This document shows, one piece after another, positions 16,488 to 25,914 of a DNA stretch of 64,000 bases. The stretch's first letter is position 1. Each line of letters starts with the position of its first letter. The stretch lies in contig NC_013517.1 in NCBI RefSeq assembly GCF_000024405.1, positions 1,736,001-1,800,000 on the forward strand, given 5' to 3'. The DNA comes from Sebaldella termitidis ATCC 33386 (lineage in GTDB: Bacteria > Fusobacteriota > Fusobacteriia > Fusobacteriales > Leptotrichiaceae). The notes under the pieces are model-generated. The model searched no databases, was not told where the DNA came from, and saw nothing but the letters and a program-made list of their open reading frames with translations. The position numbers were made by a program, and so were the translations under genes.

Positions 16488-17357
16488 TTATTTTCCGTTT
16501 TTGAAAGCTTTTATAACATTTTTAGCATAATCTTTCATAAATTCAAATGTTGCTTCCTGCAGTTCGTGATATGGGATTTTGCCATTTGTTTCAGCAGTTT
16601 TTTCCATAACAAATTTTGTAGTAGCTTTGGCCATATACGAATAATAGTTTATTTTAGAGCATCCTGCGTTTATGGCATTCTGTACTTCCGAAAACTCCAC
16701 TCCCGATGCACCGTGCATTACCACTCTGCAGCTTTTAGGCAGGGCAGCTCGGATTTCTGTTACTCTTGTAATATCTAATTTAGGAGGCTCGGCATAAATT
16801 CCGTGCATAGTACCAAAGCATACAGCAAGAGCATCGCATCCTGTTTTTTCAGCAAATTCTGCCGCCTGTTTAGGATCTGTAAAATACTTTCTGATCTCTT
16901 CATTCGTAAGAGCTTTTCCGCCATGTGAATCTTCCTCAGAAGAAGCCATGATACCAAGCTCGGCTTCTACAGTAATTCCAAGATTATGAGCAATTTTTGT
17001 AAATTCTTTTACATTTTTGAGATTTTCCTCGTAAGGGAGCTCGCTGCAGTCATACATAATAGACGGAAATCCCACTCTGATTGCTCTCATGACAAAGTTA
17101 TAGTCGCTTCCGTGGTCAAGGTGGACACAAACGGGTACTTTGGCTTTTTTCGCATATGCAATCATTTCCGGTCCTGTTCTTTCAATAGGTATAAGCGAGT
17201 CATGTACCTGAGCATGATCGATGATGACAGGAGTATTAAGCTCTTCCGCTGCACCTATGACAGCTCTTATAGTTTCTACATTAGGTGTATTTATACATCC
17301 TATGGCATATTGGTTTTTCTCTGCTGTTTCCAGAATTTCTTTCATGTTAACTAACAT
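16488..17357 (-). CDS. Class II ketose-bisphosphate aldolase
   Basis: A 289-residue TIM-barrel aldolase. Zinc and catalytic elements are visible: VHLDHGSD (about residue 78-85), VEAELG, GTMHGIY and VVMHGASG. This is the GatY/KbaY/FbaA class II layout, in which zinc polarises the ketose carbonyl. The ATG at 17357 is preferred over 17363 because it lies seven bases after AGGAGG. As the first gene of the PTS operon it probably cleaves the phosphorylated sugar made from the imported substrate, giving dihydroxyacetone phosphate and an aldehyde. The operon shows no separate 1-phosphofructokinase-type kinase, so the substrate could be a ketose-1,6-bisphosphate produced elsewhere. Confidence 0.85.
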   Translation of the reverse strand: MLVNMKEILETAEKNQYAIGCINTPNVETIRAVIGAAEELNTPVIIDHAQVHDSLIPIERTGPEMIAYAKKAKVPVCVHLDHGSDYNFVMRAIRVGFPSIMYDCSELPYEENLKNVKEFTKIAHNLGITVEAELGIMASSEEDSHGGKALTNEEIRKYFTDPKQAAEFAEKTGCDALAVCFGTMHGIYAEPPKLDITRVTEIRAALPKSCRVVMHGASGVEFSEVQNAINAGCSKINYYSYMAKATTKFVMEKTAETNGKIPYHELQEATFEFMKDYAKNVIKAFKNGK

Positions 17358-17944
17358 TATCATTCCTCCTAAAATAGTTTTTTTATATATTAAGGGCCCT
17401 GTTAATATCGGTGATTTTACTGTAAACTTTTTTTATTTGTAATTGTGTATATGACAGATATGTATTTTTTTGAAATTTTAATATTTTTTTATTAATATTT
17501 TCTGTATGGTAGAAATGAAATTATGTATTTATTTTGAACAATAATATATTACCTTAAAATTTTTCAAAGTAAAGAAATGATAAAATCTATTTTTGCACCA
17601 ACTTTGGGAATAAAAATGCAAAAAATTTTTATTTGGTTTATTTAATAAAGTAAAGTTTTTAATAATCATATTTATGTTTTTTAAATTGTTTTACAGCAGT
17701 GCATATATTATATTGTGTTGTCAGATTTTTTAGTGATTTTTATATATTGCATTTTTATATCTTAAAAAATAGAATAAATATTCTATAATTTATTCAACTA
17801 ATAAATTGATAATTAATATTAAAAATAATTGAAATATATTTATAGTTATGATAAAATTATTAAAATGAATATAAATGAAAGAAATTATAAAAGTTATGAT
17901 TTTTATATTGTTGATTTAAAGTAAGGTGTACTGGAGGGGGGCGT
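17358..17944. other. 587-bp AT-rich divergent intergenic region
   Basis: No reading frame with a ribosome site is visible. It separates the minus-strand PTS operon from the plus-strand injection-type island and must hold both promoters. A TATAAT at 17784-17789 lies inside the palindrome GAATAAAT (17772-17779) / ATTTATTC (17788-17795), possibly an operator overlapping a -10 box. No convincing -35 was found. Confidence 0.4.
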
Positions 17945-20900
17945 ATGGTATACACTGAATATAAGGGAAAAAAGCTTAATGAAGATGCAGTAGATTTTTT
18001 TGAAAAATTAGGCTGTCATGAAAGTACGAATAATTACAGACTGTTGAATTCTTACGGATATATGGGGAAATATCAGGTAGGCAGAGATATTATGGAAGAT
18101 TTGAATTGGTACAGTTCAAATACAGGCTACACCGGGGATGCCAGAAAAAAATGGGGTATAAAAAGCAGGGAAGATTTCTTGGGAAATTCGGCCGCACAAG
18201 ATGATTTGATAATGAAATCAATGCTGAAAAGATGGGATTATCTGGATGCATATCTTAAAAAGCATACAAATAAAGGCATTATGGATTATGTATGTAAAGA
18301 AATAACAGTAAGTCCGTCTGCAATATACACAAATACCAGTGGTGCTCCAAAGTATGGAAAAGATCTTTTAAAAGTGCTGAAAAACGGTAAAAATAAAAAA
18401 TTAGGCAATCCCAAAGGAAAGAAGTTTCTTATAACGATATCCGGTCTTCTTGCCGGCAGCCATTTAACCGGTCAGGGAGGAATGGGAATTTTTTTTACAT
18501 CGGAAGGAAGAAAAATTCCCACAGATGGTAACGGTACTATGGTTTTAGTGTATCTGGAAGAATTAAAAGGTCATGATTTATCAATGATATGCGGTCATAA
18601 GGACAACTGTAAGCTGGACAGCAAAGCAGTAATAAAAAACAATTCATTCAAGGATGAGATCATTCTGAATGGGGAAATGAACAAAGGAAGTAATAAGACA
18701 GGTGCTGGGAATACATCATCAAAAACATCTGAAATAGAAGAAAAGGGTATATATGAATTTAAAGGGCAGAAATATGAAGAAGTATGGGAAACCGAATTTT
18801 ACAAACAGGATATGACTGGAAGGAAACAGCTGCCTGCTGCAGGTTATGTAAAAGCAGAGGAAGCTGTGATAAAAAGACTGGAAGAAAAGTTCGTAAATCC
18901 TGATTTATACAGTGGTGACTATATTAAATATGTGGAAAGTAAAACAGGAAAAACAGTTTTTGAAGAAAATAAAGAGGAAATAAACGTAATGCTTACCTTG
19001 TATGATAAAGCTACAGGTACAGGGAAAAAATCAGGAAATATTGTGAGGCAGTACGGATTTGATATATTGAGAGGGCGGAATGAAAAAGCTGAATCACTGA
19101 GAATACAGGATATAGCATATTATATGTATTATTACCCCATTCCCAAAATGGGACAGCTGGAAACACTTGAGTATGTATTTGGGAAATTTGCTGCTAAATA
19201 TATAAAGTTTCCTGATGTTCACTATACTGAAAATAATAAAACAGGTGAATATCAAATTTCACAGATAGCACAATTAATAAAGGATGCGGGGAAGAAACAG
19301 GAAGAACCTGTAATAAAATATAACCTTCCGGAGAAGTATAACAAGTATATGGAAGGAATAAAAGATATAGATGAAATTATCCTGAGAATTCCAAAAAAAT
19401 CAAAGCAGGATTTTCATAAGATGAGAAGTGAAAATTTATTAAGAGGGCTTGAAATGGCAGGAGAGCATAAGAGAAGTTTTTCTGTTGACGAAAACGGTGT
19501 GAGAAAATATCCTTTGACAAGAAGATTTCTGGATAATCTTTTGATAGAGTTCATAAAAGTAGAAACAGGCTTTAAGGAGGAAAAAGAAGAAAAGTATTTT
19601 GACGGGCATAAATATCGTGATAGTAATGTATTGAGGAATTATCTTTTATGGTATGATGAAAATTTTGGAAGAATAGAACTGCCTCATCCGAAAGGAAGCG
19701 GAATGTATGCTGAGCTTGAGAAGCTGGGTAAAGATATGAGAATTACAGCAATGCTTGATATATGGGTAAATTCCAAAGAGAGGGGTAAAATAAAATATAT
19801 AAGAAAAATACATAATCTGATAATTGATAATTATGGGGATTATACAGACGGGAAAACGACAGGTAGGGACAGGGAAATAATAACAGGACACTTTTATGAT
19901 TTGAAAGAATTAAGAGATTATGCGGCAGGAAAAGACTCTATGAATTTATATTCTTTTTACAGGGAATTTTATGATTTGAAAAATGTTATTACACCAAATA
20001 ATGAGTTTTATGTAAATGATAATTGTATTTTGAAATGTACACTCGGAGAAAATATAAGCAGAATAAATGTGGACAGGGATAGTGTAGTTCTCAGGGGAGG
20101 CAGACAGGCTAACATAAAGGATACTAATATACTGCCGTTTAAGAGCTGTAAAGTTTCTTCAGAATGCAAGCCGGAGTTTTCGGAGATTTGGGAAAAAAAT
20201 ACTGATGTGGAGATCGGAGGAGCACCTGCTCTTCTTGATATATCTACAATAAAGTGCAGATACGGCGGGATTATAAGTATAGATGATTCAGGGCAGAGAC
20301 AATCTAGGTCGCAATTAGATTCAAAAGGTAATGATACAAAGCCGGCAGCAGAAGGCAAAAGTCAAAGTTACGGGAAAAACAGCAATTTTTCAGCTTCAGT
20401 TGGAACAGCCAAAACAAATAATATAAATTCCAAGCTCGGAAAAAGAGAGGTAGACTGCGGTTACAGACCTCTTTTGGAAATATGTAGTGCCTTAAACAAA
20501 AATTTTATGCAGACACCGCTGAAAAAGGAGTGTCAGGAATATAAGGGGTATAAAAAGGATCATACAGCCTTGGAAAATGAGAGAAAAAGGCTTGAGAGTT
20601 TAGTAAAGACGGCAGAGAAAGAATTCGTTATACCCGGAAATTATTTGGGTGACAGAATAAAAAGAGAAAATATAAGAAACGCAAAAGAAAAATATGATAA
20701 ATTTATAGAGAAAAATGAGAGAATAGCAATGATAGCTTCAAAAAATTCATCAAACAGCAGAAAGAATCAGCTATTAAGTAAGATTATGCTTGCTATGCTT
20801 GAAGCCAATAAAAAATCAGGAGATATGTCAGTTCCTAAAAAAGACAGTAAAGGAGTTCACAAAAAATATGGAATTTCAGCCTGTGATTATGAGAAAAGAA

Positions 20901-22459
20901 ATTTTTACATTACAGCTACACTTGGAGGTATAGTCTACGGATATTTGAAAGCCGCAATGGGTGAAAAAACAGATGAGAAAACATTGAAAGAAATAGAAAG
21001 AGAAGTTAATGAAAAGGAAGCGGAAGAGAAAAAAGTCAGAAATACTTATCCGAATATCAGATCGGGATTATCAAATTATGAATCATACGATAAAATACAG
21101 TCAAGAGAAGCAGAAAAAAGGCAGGAAATAAAGAGAAAGACTGATGTTCAGACTCTTGATAAAATCGGCTATGAGCTGTATCAGCTGACATCTGAAGTTC
21201 CTACAGGCAGCTCGATACTTGCGAAAATCAGAGAGAAAATAAAACCTGTAACAGAGTGTCCCTTTGAAGAAGTAGAAAGGAAGACGAATCATGGAGAGAG
21301 TTTTTTCGGTCAGGAGACAGGGGAGGCAGAAGCTTCTTTGGGGAAAGGTGATAATTACGAAAATAGTAAATTACGTGATGGTGAGATATCAGCAGCTAGA
21401 AGGACTGACGACAGTCATAATAGATTTGGTACCGGGCGTGTAAGGACTTCAAATGAACATGAGAATTTTAATCGTCAGGGATGGGAGGATAGTAATAACC
21501 ATATGTCTGATACTCCTAGCAGAAAATCTGATATTCATGAAAGTAAAGGAAGGAATTCATCTGATGAAGCAGAAACTCGAATTGATACCGGTTTATATCA
21601 AAATCTGATAGTTGGGAGTGAATTGACAGATATTATTGGTAAAACTGCTATAAATGCAGAAGGAAGCGGGCAGGAAAGCGGTTTGAAAATACCTGATCTT
21701 GAAAATAATACTCAGATAGTAAAACCTGAAAAGAAGGGGAAAAAAGATAAAGCTGCTTGTTTAGAAGATAGATGTCCGAATAGCAGCAAAGGGAGAGATA
21801 TTTTTGTTATCCTGTCTGTCGGGCACGGGATGAAAAATAAAACTACATATGATCCCGGAAGTTCTTCGGAATGGAATAAAAATACTGAAATAACGAATGG
21901 TTTTTTTTATGTTAAGTATTCACCACCTTCATCGGTGAAATATATTGAGAGCCCTTTAATTACAGAGTTTCAAACTAATGATATATTACTTAAGAATTAT
22001 TTGATACCAGCTATGAAAACAAATAATATAAATGGTGATATACTCATATACAGAACAAATGGAATAACTAATCATGCCCAAATGTTAAATAAGAAAGCAA
22101 TAGAACTAAAAAAAGTGTATAGAAAAGTCATAGTTTTAGAATTTCATTTTAATTCAGCAAAATCTGGTGGTAGCGGTACTGAAATGCTTTATCATAGCGG
22201 AGTAAAGCCAACAAAAAAATTAGCAGAGTGTATGCAAGTAGAAATTGTAAAAAAATTAGGATTAAAAGATCGAGGAATAAAGGATTGTAGTAATGGACGT
22301 GGTGGTGGTTTTATGGAAGGAATGCCAAATATACCATCAATAATGTTAGAACCATTTTTTATTTCAACAAAGAGTGATACAAAAACTTTTTTTGAAAAAA
22401 TTCCTGAATATATTGAAGGTATTATGAATGGAATAATAAAATATGATAATGAAACATAA
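17945..22459 (+). CDS. Large DUF4280/PAAR-like effector with lysozyme-like head and amidase tail
   Basis: A 1504-residue protein with no signal peptide. Residues about 13-50 carry a lysozyme-like ES-x(3)-Y...N-x-YGYMGKYQ pattern (Glu26 candidate catalytic residue). A DUF4280 domain, the PAAR-like spike-tip family, occupies about 685-780 (NCILKCTLGE, VVLRGGRQANIKD, KSCKVSSECKPEF, GAPALLDISTIKCRYGG). Charged helical and low-complexity linkers follow at about 860-1280. The C-terminus (about 1285-1504) is an N-acetylmuramoyl-L-alanine amidase of the Amidase_3 type, with SVGHG, a HFNSA histidine and IMLEPFF glutamate at the zinc/catalytic positions. The combination suits a toxin loaded on a contractile spike and delivered to cleave peptidoglycan. 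The last ~700 bp look more AT-rich, suggesting a swapped toxin tip. The next gene is a signal-peptide protein, a candidate immunity factor. Confidence 0.8.
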   Translation: MVYTEYKGKKLNEDAVDFFEKLGCHESTNNYRLLNSYGYMGKYQVGRDIMEDLNWYSSNTGYTGDARKKWGIKSREDFLGNSAAQDDLIMKSMLKRWDYLDAYLKKHTNKGIMDYVCKEITVSPSAIYTNTSGAPKYGKDLLKVLKNGKNKKLGNPKGKKFLITISGLLAGSHLTGQGGMGIFFTSEGRKIPTDGNGTMVLVYLEELKGHDLSMICGHKDNCKLDSKAVIKNNSFKDEIILNGEMNKGSNKTGAGNTSSKTSEIEEKGIYEFKGQKYEEVWETEFYKQDMTGRKQLPAAGYVKAEEAVIKRLEEKFVNPDLYSGDYIKYVESKTGKTVFEENKEEINVMLTLYDKATGTGKKSGNIVRQYGFDILRGRNEKAESLRIQDIAYYMYYYPIPKMGQLETLEYVFGKFAAKYIKFPDVHYTENNKTGEYQISQIAQLIKDAGKKQEEPVIKYNLPEKYNKYMEGIKDIDEIILRIPKKSKQDFHKMRSENLLRGLEMAGEHKRSFSVDENGVRKYPLTRRFLDNLLIEFIKVETGFKEEKEEKYFDGHKYRDSNVLRNYLLWYDENFGRIELPHPKGSGMYAELEKLGKDMRITAMLDIWVNSKERGKIKYIRKIHNLIIDNYGDYTDGKTTGRDREIITGHFYDLKELRDYAAGKDSMNLYSFYREFYDLKNVITPNNEFYVNDNCILKCTLGENISRINVDRDSVVLRGGRQANIKDTNILPFKSCKVSSECKPEFSEIWEKNTDVEIGGAPALLDISTIKCRYGGIISIDDSGQRQSRSQLDSKGNDTKPAAEGKSQSYGKNSNFSASVGTAKTNNINSKLGKREVDCGYRPLLEICSALNKNFMQTPLKKECQEYKGYKKDHTALENERKRLESLVKTAEKEFVIPGNYLGDRIKRENIRNAKEKYDKFIEKNERIAMIASKNSSNSRKNQLLSKIMLAMLEANKKSGDMSVPKKDSKGVHKKYGISACDYEKRNFYITATLGGIVYGYLKAAMGEKTDEKTLKEIEREVNEKEAEEKKVRNTYPNIRSGLSNYESYDKIQSREAEKRQEIKRKTDVQTLDKIGYELYQLTSEVPTGSSILAKIREKIKPVTECPFEEVERKTNHGESFFGQETGEAEASLGKGDNYENSKLRDGEISAARRTDDSHNRFGTGRVRTSNEHENFNRQGWEDSNNHMSDTPSRKSDIHESKGRNSSDEAETRIDTGLYQNLIVGSELTDIIGKTAINAEGSGQESGLKIPDLENNTQIVKPEKKGKKDKAACLEDRCPNSSKGRDIFVILSVGHGMKNKTTYDPGSSSEWNKNTEITNGFFYVKYSPPSSVKYIESPLITEFQTNDILLKNYLIPAMKTNNINGDILIYRTNGITNHAQMLNKKAIELKKVYRKVIVLEFHFNSAKSGGSGTEMLYHSGVKPTKKLAECMQVEIVKKLGLKDRGIKDCSNGRGGGFMEGMPNIPSIMLEPFFISTKSDTKTFFEKIPEYIEGIMNGIIKYDNET

Positions 22460-22477
22460 TATTAAAATTCTAATCTG

Positions 22478-23302
22478 GTGGTGATTACAATAAAAAAAAA
22501 TAATGTTTTGATGATTTTATTTGCAACAATCTTAGTATTTTTTTCTTTTTCAGAAAGTATTGAAAAAGAAAAAAAAATATATATAAAAAAAATAGAAGAC
22601 AAGCTTATTAATGGTGATAAAATTGATTGGAATAATGAAAAAATAGAATTTTACTATTGTGGTTGGGAAGATGTAGATTCTAATGTTTATACAATGCAAT
22701 ATTATTCCCCGGAAATATCAAAAAATAAATTTGAAAGATTAGATGTTGCTGATGGAATCCATCCATTTTTTGTAAGGAAAAGCTACGGAAAGTCTAAAGA
22801 TGGGAGAGATATTATTGCAGATTTTGAACTGACTTCTGATAAAGGAATAATTTTAGTGAGAATTCTTAAGACCTATAATGAAAAATATGTAAATTATGAT
22901 GATTTTGAATTAAAGACTACAGTGTATTCTTTTGAAAGGATGGAAAATTATAAATACCCTGATACTTTTATCATTATAGAAGAATACGAAAATGTACGGA
23001 CAAATCTTGTGAATAGCGAAATAATAGATGAAAGAACACCTTTGAAACCAAAAGGAATTATAAAGGAATACAGTAAAGCCGGTAATTTGACAGCAAAAAT
23101 TTCAAGAATTAAGCCAGAATTTCAAATACATCAAGTATATTTGTCTACAGGGAAATTATATAAAATAGAAACATTTAACGGGGTACATGAAAAGTTGAAA
23201 ACTTTTTGGAAAGAAACTAATTTGATTTCAAGTGAGAGAATAGAAGCTGAGAAGATAGAAAAATATGAGAAAGATTACATATATTTTTTAAAAAATAGAT
23301 AA
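22478..23302 (+). CDS. Candidate periplasmic immunity protein with YwqK/MORN-like segment
   Basis: About 270 residues with an N-terminal hydrophobic signal (NNVLMILFATILVFFSFS) and a soluble remainder. A central stretch, GIIKEYSKAGNLTAKIS then LSTGKLYKIETFNG, has the spacing of the MORN-like YwqK antitoxin family. It starts 18 bp after the amidase-tailed gene, the usual place for an immunity gene. Its exported location would suit protection of the periplasmic cell wall in a Gram-negative cell. The start is uncertain: GTG 22478/22481 lie inside the GGTGGTGATT ribosome-site match, while ATA 22490 is eight bases after it (see findings). Immunity function is inference. Confidence 0.6.
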   Translation: MVITIKKNNVLMILFATILVFFSFSESIEKEKKIYIKKIEDKLINGDKIDWNNEKIEFYYCGWEDVDSNVYTMQYYSPEISKNKFERLDVADGIHPFFVRKSYGKSKDGRDIIADFELTSDKGIILVRILKTYNEKYVNYDDFELKTTVYSFERMENYKYPDTFIIIEEYENVRTNLVNSEIIDERTPLKPKGIIKEYSKAGNLTAKISRIKPEFQIHQVYLSTGKLYKIETFNGVHEKLKTFWKETNLISSERIEAEKIEKYEKDYIYFLKNR

Positions 23303-23561
23303 AAGATTTAATATGAGTTAAAAAATGAAAGAAATTTTATGAACAAATATCTGCTTTTAATATTATTATTTTTACTTTGACAAAATACAGCTACAACATA
23401 AAAGAATCAAAATTAGAAATTTTAGATAAAGTAAATTTAAAAAACTGTTTCTAAAAAAGTATAAAAGAACATAGAAGGGGTCAATAATGAGGTTAATATC
23501 ATAATTATTTATAACAATAAATAATTTGAAAAAGCAGAGATAATAAATAATGGAGGTTAGC

Positions 23562-24683
23562 ATGAGAAAAGTTATTGTGATTTTGCATATTTTACTTTTT
23601 ATGAAAGTATGTTCTGATTTTATATTTAATGATAAAATAATATTAAGAGAAATATATAAGGATAAAAAAATTTATACAGATGTTGAATCAAAAAAATTCA
23701 TTTTGACAAAAAATAAAGAAAAGAGATATAAACGAACACAGATTGCAGATTATAAAATAACAGGAAATAAAATATTTGTTTTGTTAGAATCCAAAGAAGC
23801 AGCTGATAATGGGAAAATTCTTGATTATAATGGAAATATAGGGGGATTTGATTATGCTGTTTTAGAAATATCAAAAGACAAAAATATTATCATGAAAAAA
23901 AGAGGAGAAATCGGAGTTTTTGGTGCAGGGACAGATATTTTTACAGGTAATGGGAATATAAGGTTTATTCCTGTAGGTAAAGAAACTGAAGGTATGGAAA
24001 TAAGCATGAAATTTTCAAAGGATAGTGAGTATACTAATTCAACAGTATTTGAATTTGATCTGGAAAAGAATAATATGAGCCAGCTTTTTTCTGTGGAAGG
24101 ATATTCTTATTGTTCATTTCTATGTGAAATAACAGAAGAAAATTATGAATTCAGTGAAGAGGGAGAAAAAAGGAATTATGATTTAAAGATTGAAAATAAC
24201 TTTTATATTGAAGATACAGGTCTTAAGAATGCAGCTGAAAAAACATTTATTTTCAAAAAAACAATAAAGTATTATGCTTTTGAGAATGGAAAGTATATTT
24301 TAAAAAAAGAGGAGAAGTCACCTAAATATTTATTTTCAAAAAATGATGAAGCTGTTTTAGCTTATTTATATGGTATTCATAATTGGGATACCAATTCACT
24401 CTATGATAAATACTATATTAATCAGGATATGGAAGATTTTACTAAATTGTTTAAAACCATTCCGAAAGTGAAAAAAAATTTGGAAATAAAAACTTATATT
24501 TCGCATATAGAAGACAGAAAAGACGGTCTTTTGGTTACTTTGAAGCATATTTTGCATAAAGAAGAAAATAGTATGGAATTTGATATTGAAAATGTAGAAA
24601 TAATAGAAGAACAAGAGGAAAGAGTATTCTTTAAAAAAGAAGCAAAAAGCAGATGGGTTTTGGACGATATGAAGAAAAATTAA
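23562..24683 (+). CDS. Secreted protein of unknown function (possible second immunity/accessory gene)
   Basis: About 373 residues from ATG 23562, which lies after a GGAGG that overlaps the alternative ATG at 23550. The first 20 residues form a signal peptide. The rest is rich in Lys/Glu with predicted strands, and repeats such as ILDYNGNIGGFDYAVLEISKDK. The C-terminal part resembles a small alpha/beta domain. No family recognised. It stands between the amidase/immunity pair and the baseplate-like genes, and its strongly AT-rich codon use matches the preceding gene rather than the spike gene. It may be another immunity or lipid-interacting accessory. Confidence 0.55.
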   Translation: MRKVIVILHILLFMKVCSDFIFNDKIILREIYKDKKIYTDVESKKFILTKNKEKRYKRTQIADYKITGNKIFVLLESKEAADNGKILDYNGNIGGFDYAVLEISKDKNIIMKKRGEIGVFGAGTDIFTGNGNIRFIPVGKETEGMEISMKFSKDSEYTNSTVFEFDLEKNNMSQLFSVEGYSYCSFLCEITEENYEFSEEGEKRNYDLKIENNFYIEDTGLKNAAEKTFIFKKTIKYYAFENGKYILKKEEKSPKYLFSKNDEAVLAYLYGIHNWDTNSLYDKYYINQDMEDFTKLFKTIPKVKKNLEIKTYISHIEDRKDGLLVTLKHILHKEENSMEFDIENVEIIEEQEERVFFKKEAKSRWVLDDMKKN

Positions 24684-24749
24684 AGTTTTAGTGGATGCTT
24701 ATTTATCAAAATTAAAAGGCACAGATTTTTTGTGAAAGGAGGATTCAAA

Positions 24750-25853
24750 ATAGTAAAAGCATTTATTCAATATATAAAGACACAAAAAGAACTTTTAATC
24801 AATCTGATGAATAAGAAAAAATCAGATAGAGAAAAAGTACTGAATGAAATAAATGATAAAATTGAAAAAATGAATTTAGAAATAAAAATATCAGAGTTAG
24901 ACGACAGAATAGTAATTATCTCAGCTACTCGAGATAAATTTAAAGGGAAAATACTGAACTTATTTCTGATAAAGATATTCGGCGAAGAATACAGAAATAA
25001 TGTATGGGAAATACAGGAAGAATATGAAAATCAAAAATATGCGGAAATAAATAATTTTTTTGATTTATTAGCGAAAAAATATGAAGAGGGGAATAGTGTT
25101 TTTATAGAAGAAATATCAGAGGAAAATTTTGATATTAAAGAGAAGTCAGATCCAGTAAAGCTAATAAAAACAAATAATAACCTGAATGGTAATGCGGAAA
25201 GTACAGGGGAAGCTATAAATTTGAAAACAAAATATGGAAAACAAAAAAATTCTGTATTTAATACAGAGGATGTATTTTTGAAGCATCCTCATAAATATGA
25301 AGAAAATATAGAAGAAATAAATAATAGCAGCCAAAGGGAAAAAATAGACCAAGAAATAAGAAATAATATTAAGAATTTATCTGAGAATAGCTTTTTAGGT
25401 TTTGTGGAATCTGAATTAAAAAATGACATAAATAATAAGTCACAAGAAAATCCACTAGTATTTAACGATATAAAGTTTAAAAAATATGAAAAGCTAAAAA
25501 GAGAAATTGAAATAAAAGAAGAAAAATTGTTGGAATTAATAAACGAAACTAAATTTTTTCTTGAAGAAAAAAAGTTTTACAAAGCAGTTCAAAATGTGAA
25601 TATACTGGCAAAAGCAGATAAATCAGCAGTTTTAAATGAAGAAAGGATAAAATACTCACTGGAGGGGGTTCTTTTGAGAGTAATTAGGTTTTTTGTTCAA
25701 AGAAATATGAAAAATAGTGAATATTGGAGATATTTTACAGACAGATATGAAGAGAAAAGAAAATTTTATAATGATATTGTTAATCTCAGAGAATACTGCG
25801 GACTTAGGTTAAATCTTGAAAATGAAGAATATGAAGTCAAGAGAAGGGACTAA
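24750..25853 (+). CDS. Hypothetical charged protein of the injection island
   Basis: About 368 residues, very rich in Lys, Glu, Asn. There is an N-terminal helical domain (about 1-125), a low-complexity linker (about 130-245) and a C-terminal helical domain (about 255-368) with KAVQNVNILAKADKSAV and EGVLLRVIRFF. A TssA-like adaptor is conceivable but unsupported. The open frame begins with GTG 24732, which overlaps the AGGAGG ribosome site (24737-24742). ATA at 24750 is seven bases after the site, so a non-canonical start is possible. The stop is 61 bp before the next likely start. Function not recognised. Confidence 0.5.
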   Translation: MVKAFIQYIKTQKELLINLMNKKKSDREKVLNEINDKIEKMNLEIKISELDDRIVIISATRDKFKGKILNLFLIKIFGEEYRNNVWEIQEEYENQKYAEINNFFDLLAKKYEEGNSVFIEEISEENFDIKEKSDPVKLIKTNNNLNGNAESTGEAINLKTKYGKQKNSVFNTEDVFLKHPHKYEENIEEINNSSQREKIDQEIRNNIKNLSENSFLGFVESELKNDINNKSQENPLVFNDIKFKKYEKLKREIEIKEEKLLELINETKFFLEEKKFYKAVQNVNILAKADKSAVLNEERIKYSLEGVLLRVIRFFVQRNMKNSEYWRYFTDRYEEKRKFYNDIVNLREYCGLRLNLENEEYEVKRRD

Positions 25854-25914
25854 GAGTGTAAGCAGATCAAATTATTTTCAGAATATAAAAAAATGCGTAA
25901 TAAGGAGGAGGGAA

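Noticed and set aside
23339-23383. Short signal-peptide-like frame (MNKYLLLILLFLL) in the gap 23303-23561
   Set aside because: It stops after 13-14 codons and the following sequence has no continuing frame; perhaps a remnant of a lost immunity gene, too weak to list.
25816-25914. N-terminal extension of the baseplate-like gene from ATG 25816
   Set aside because: Overlaps the previous gene and lacks a ribosome site, whereas TTG 25915 follows AGGAGGAGG.
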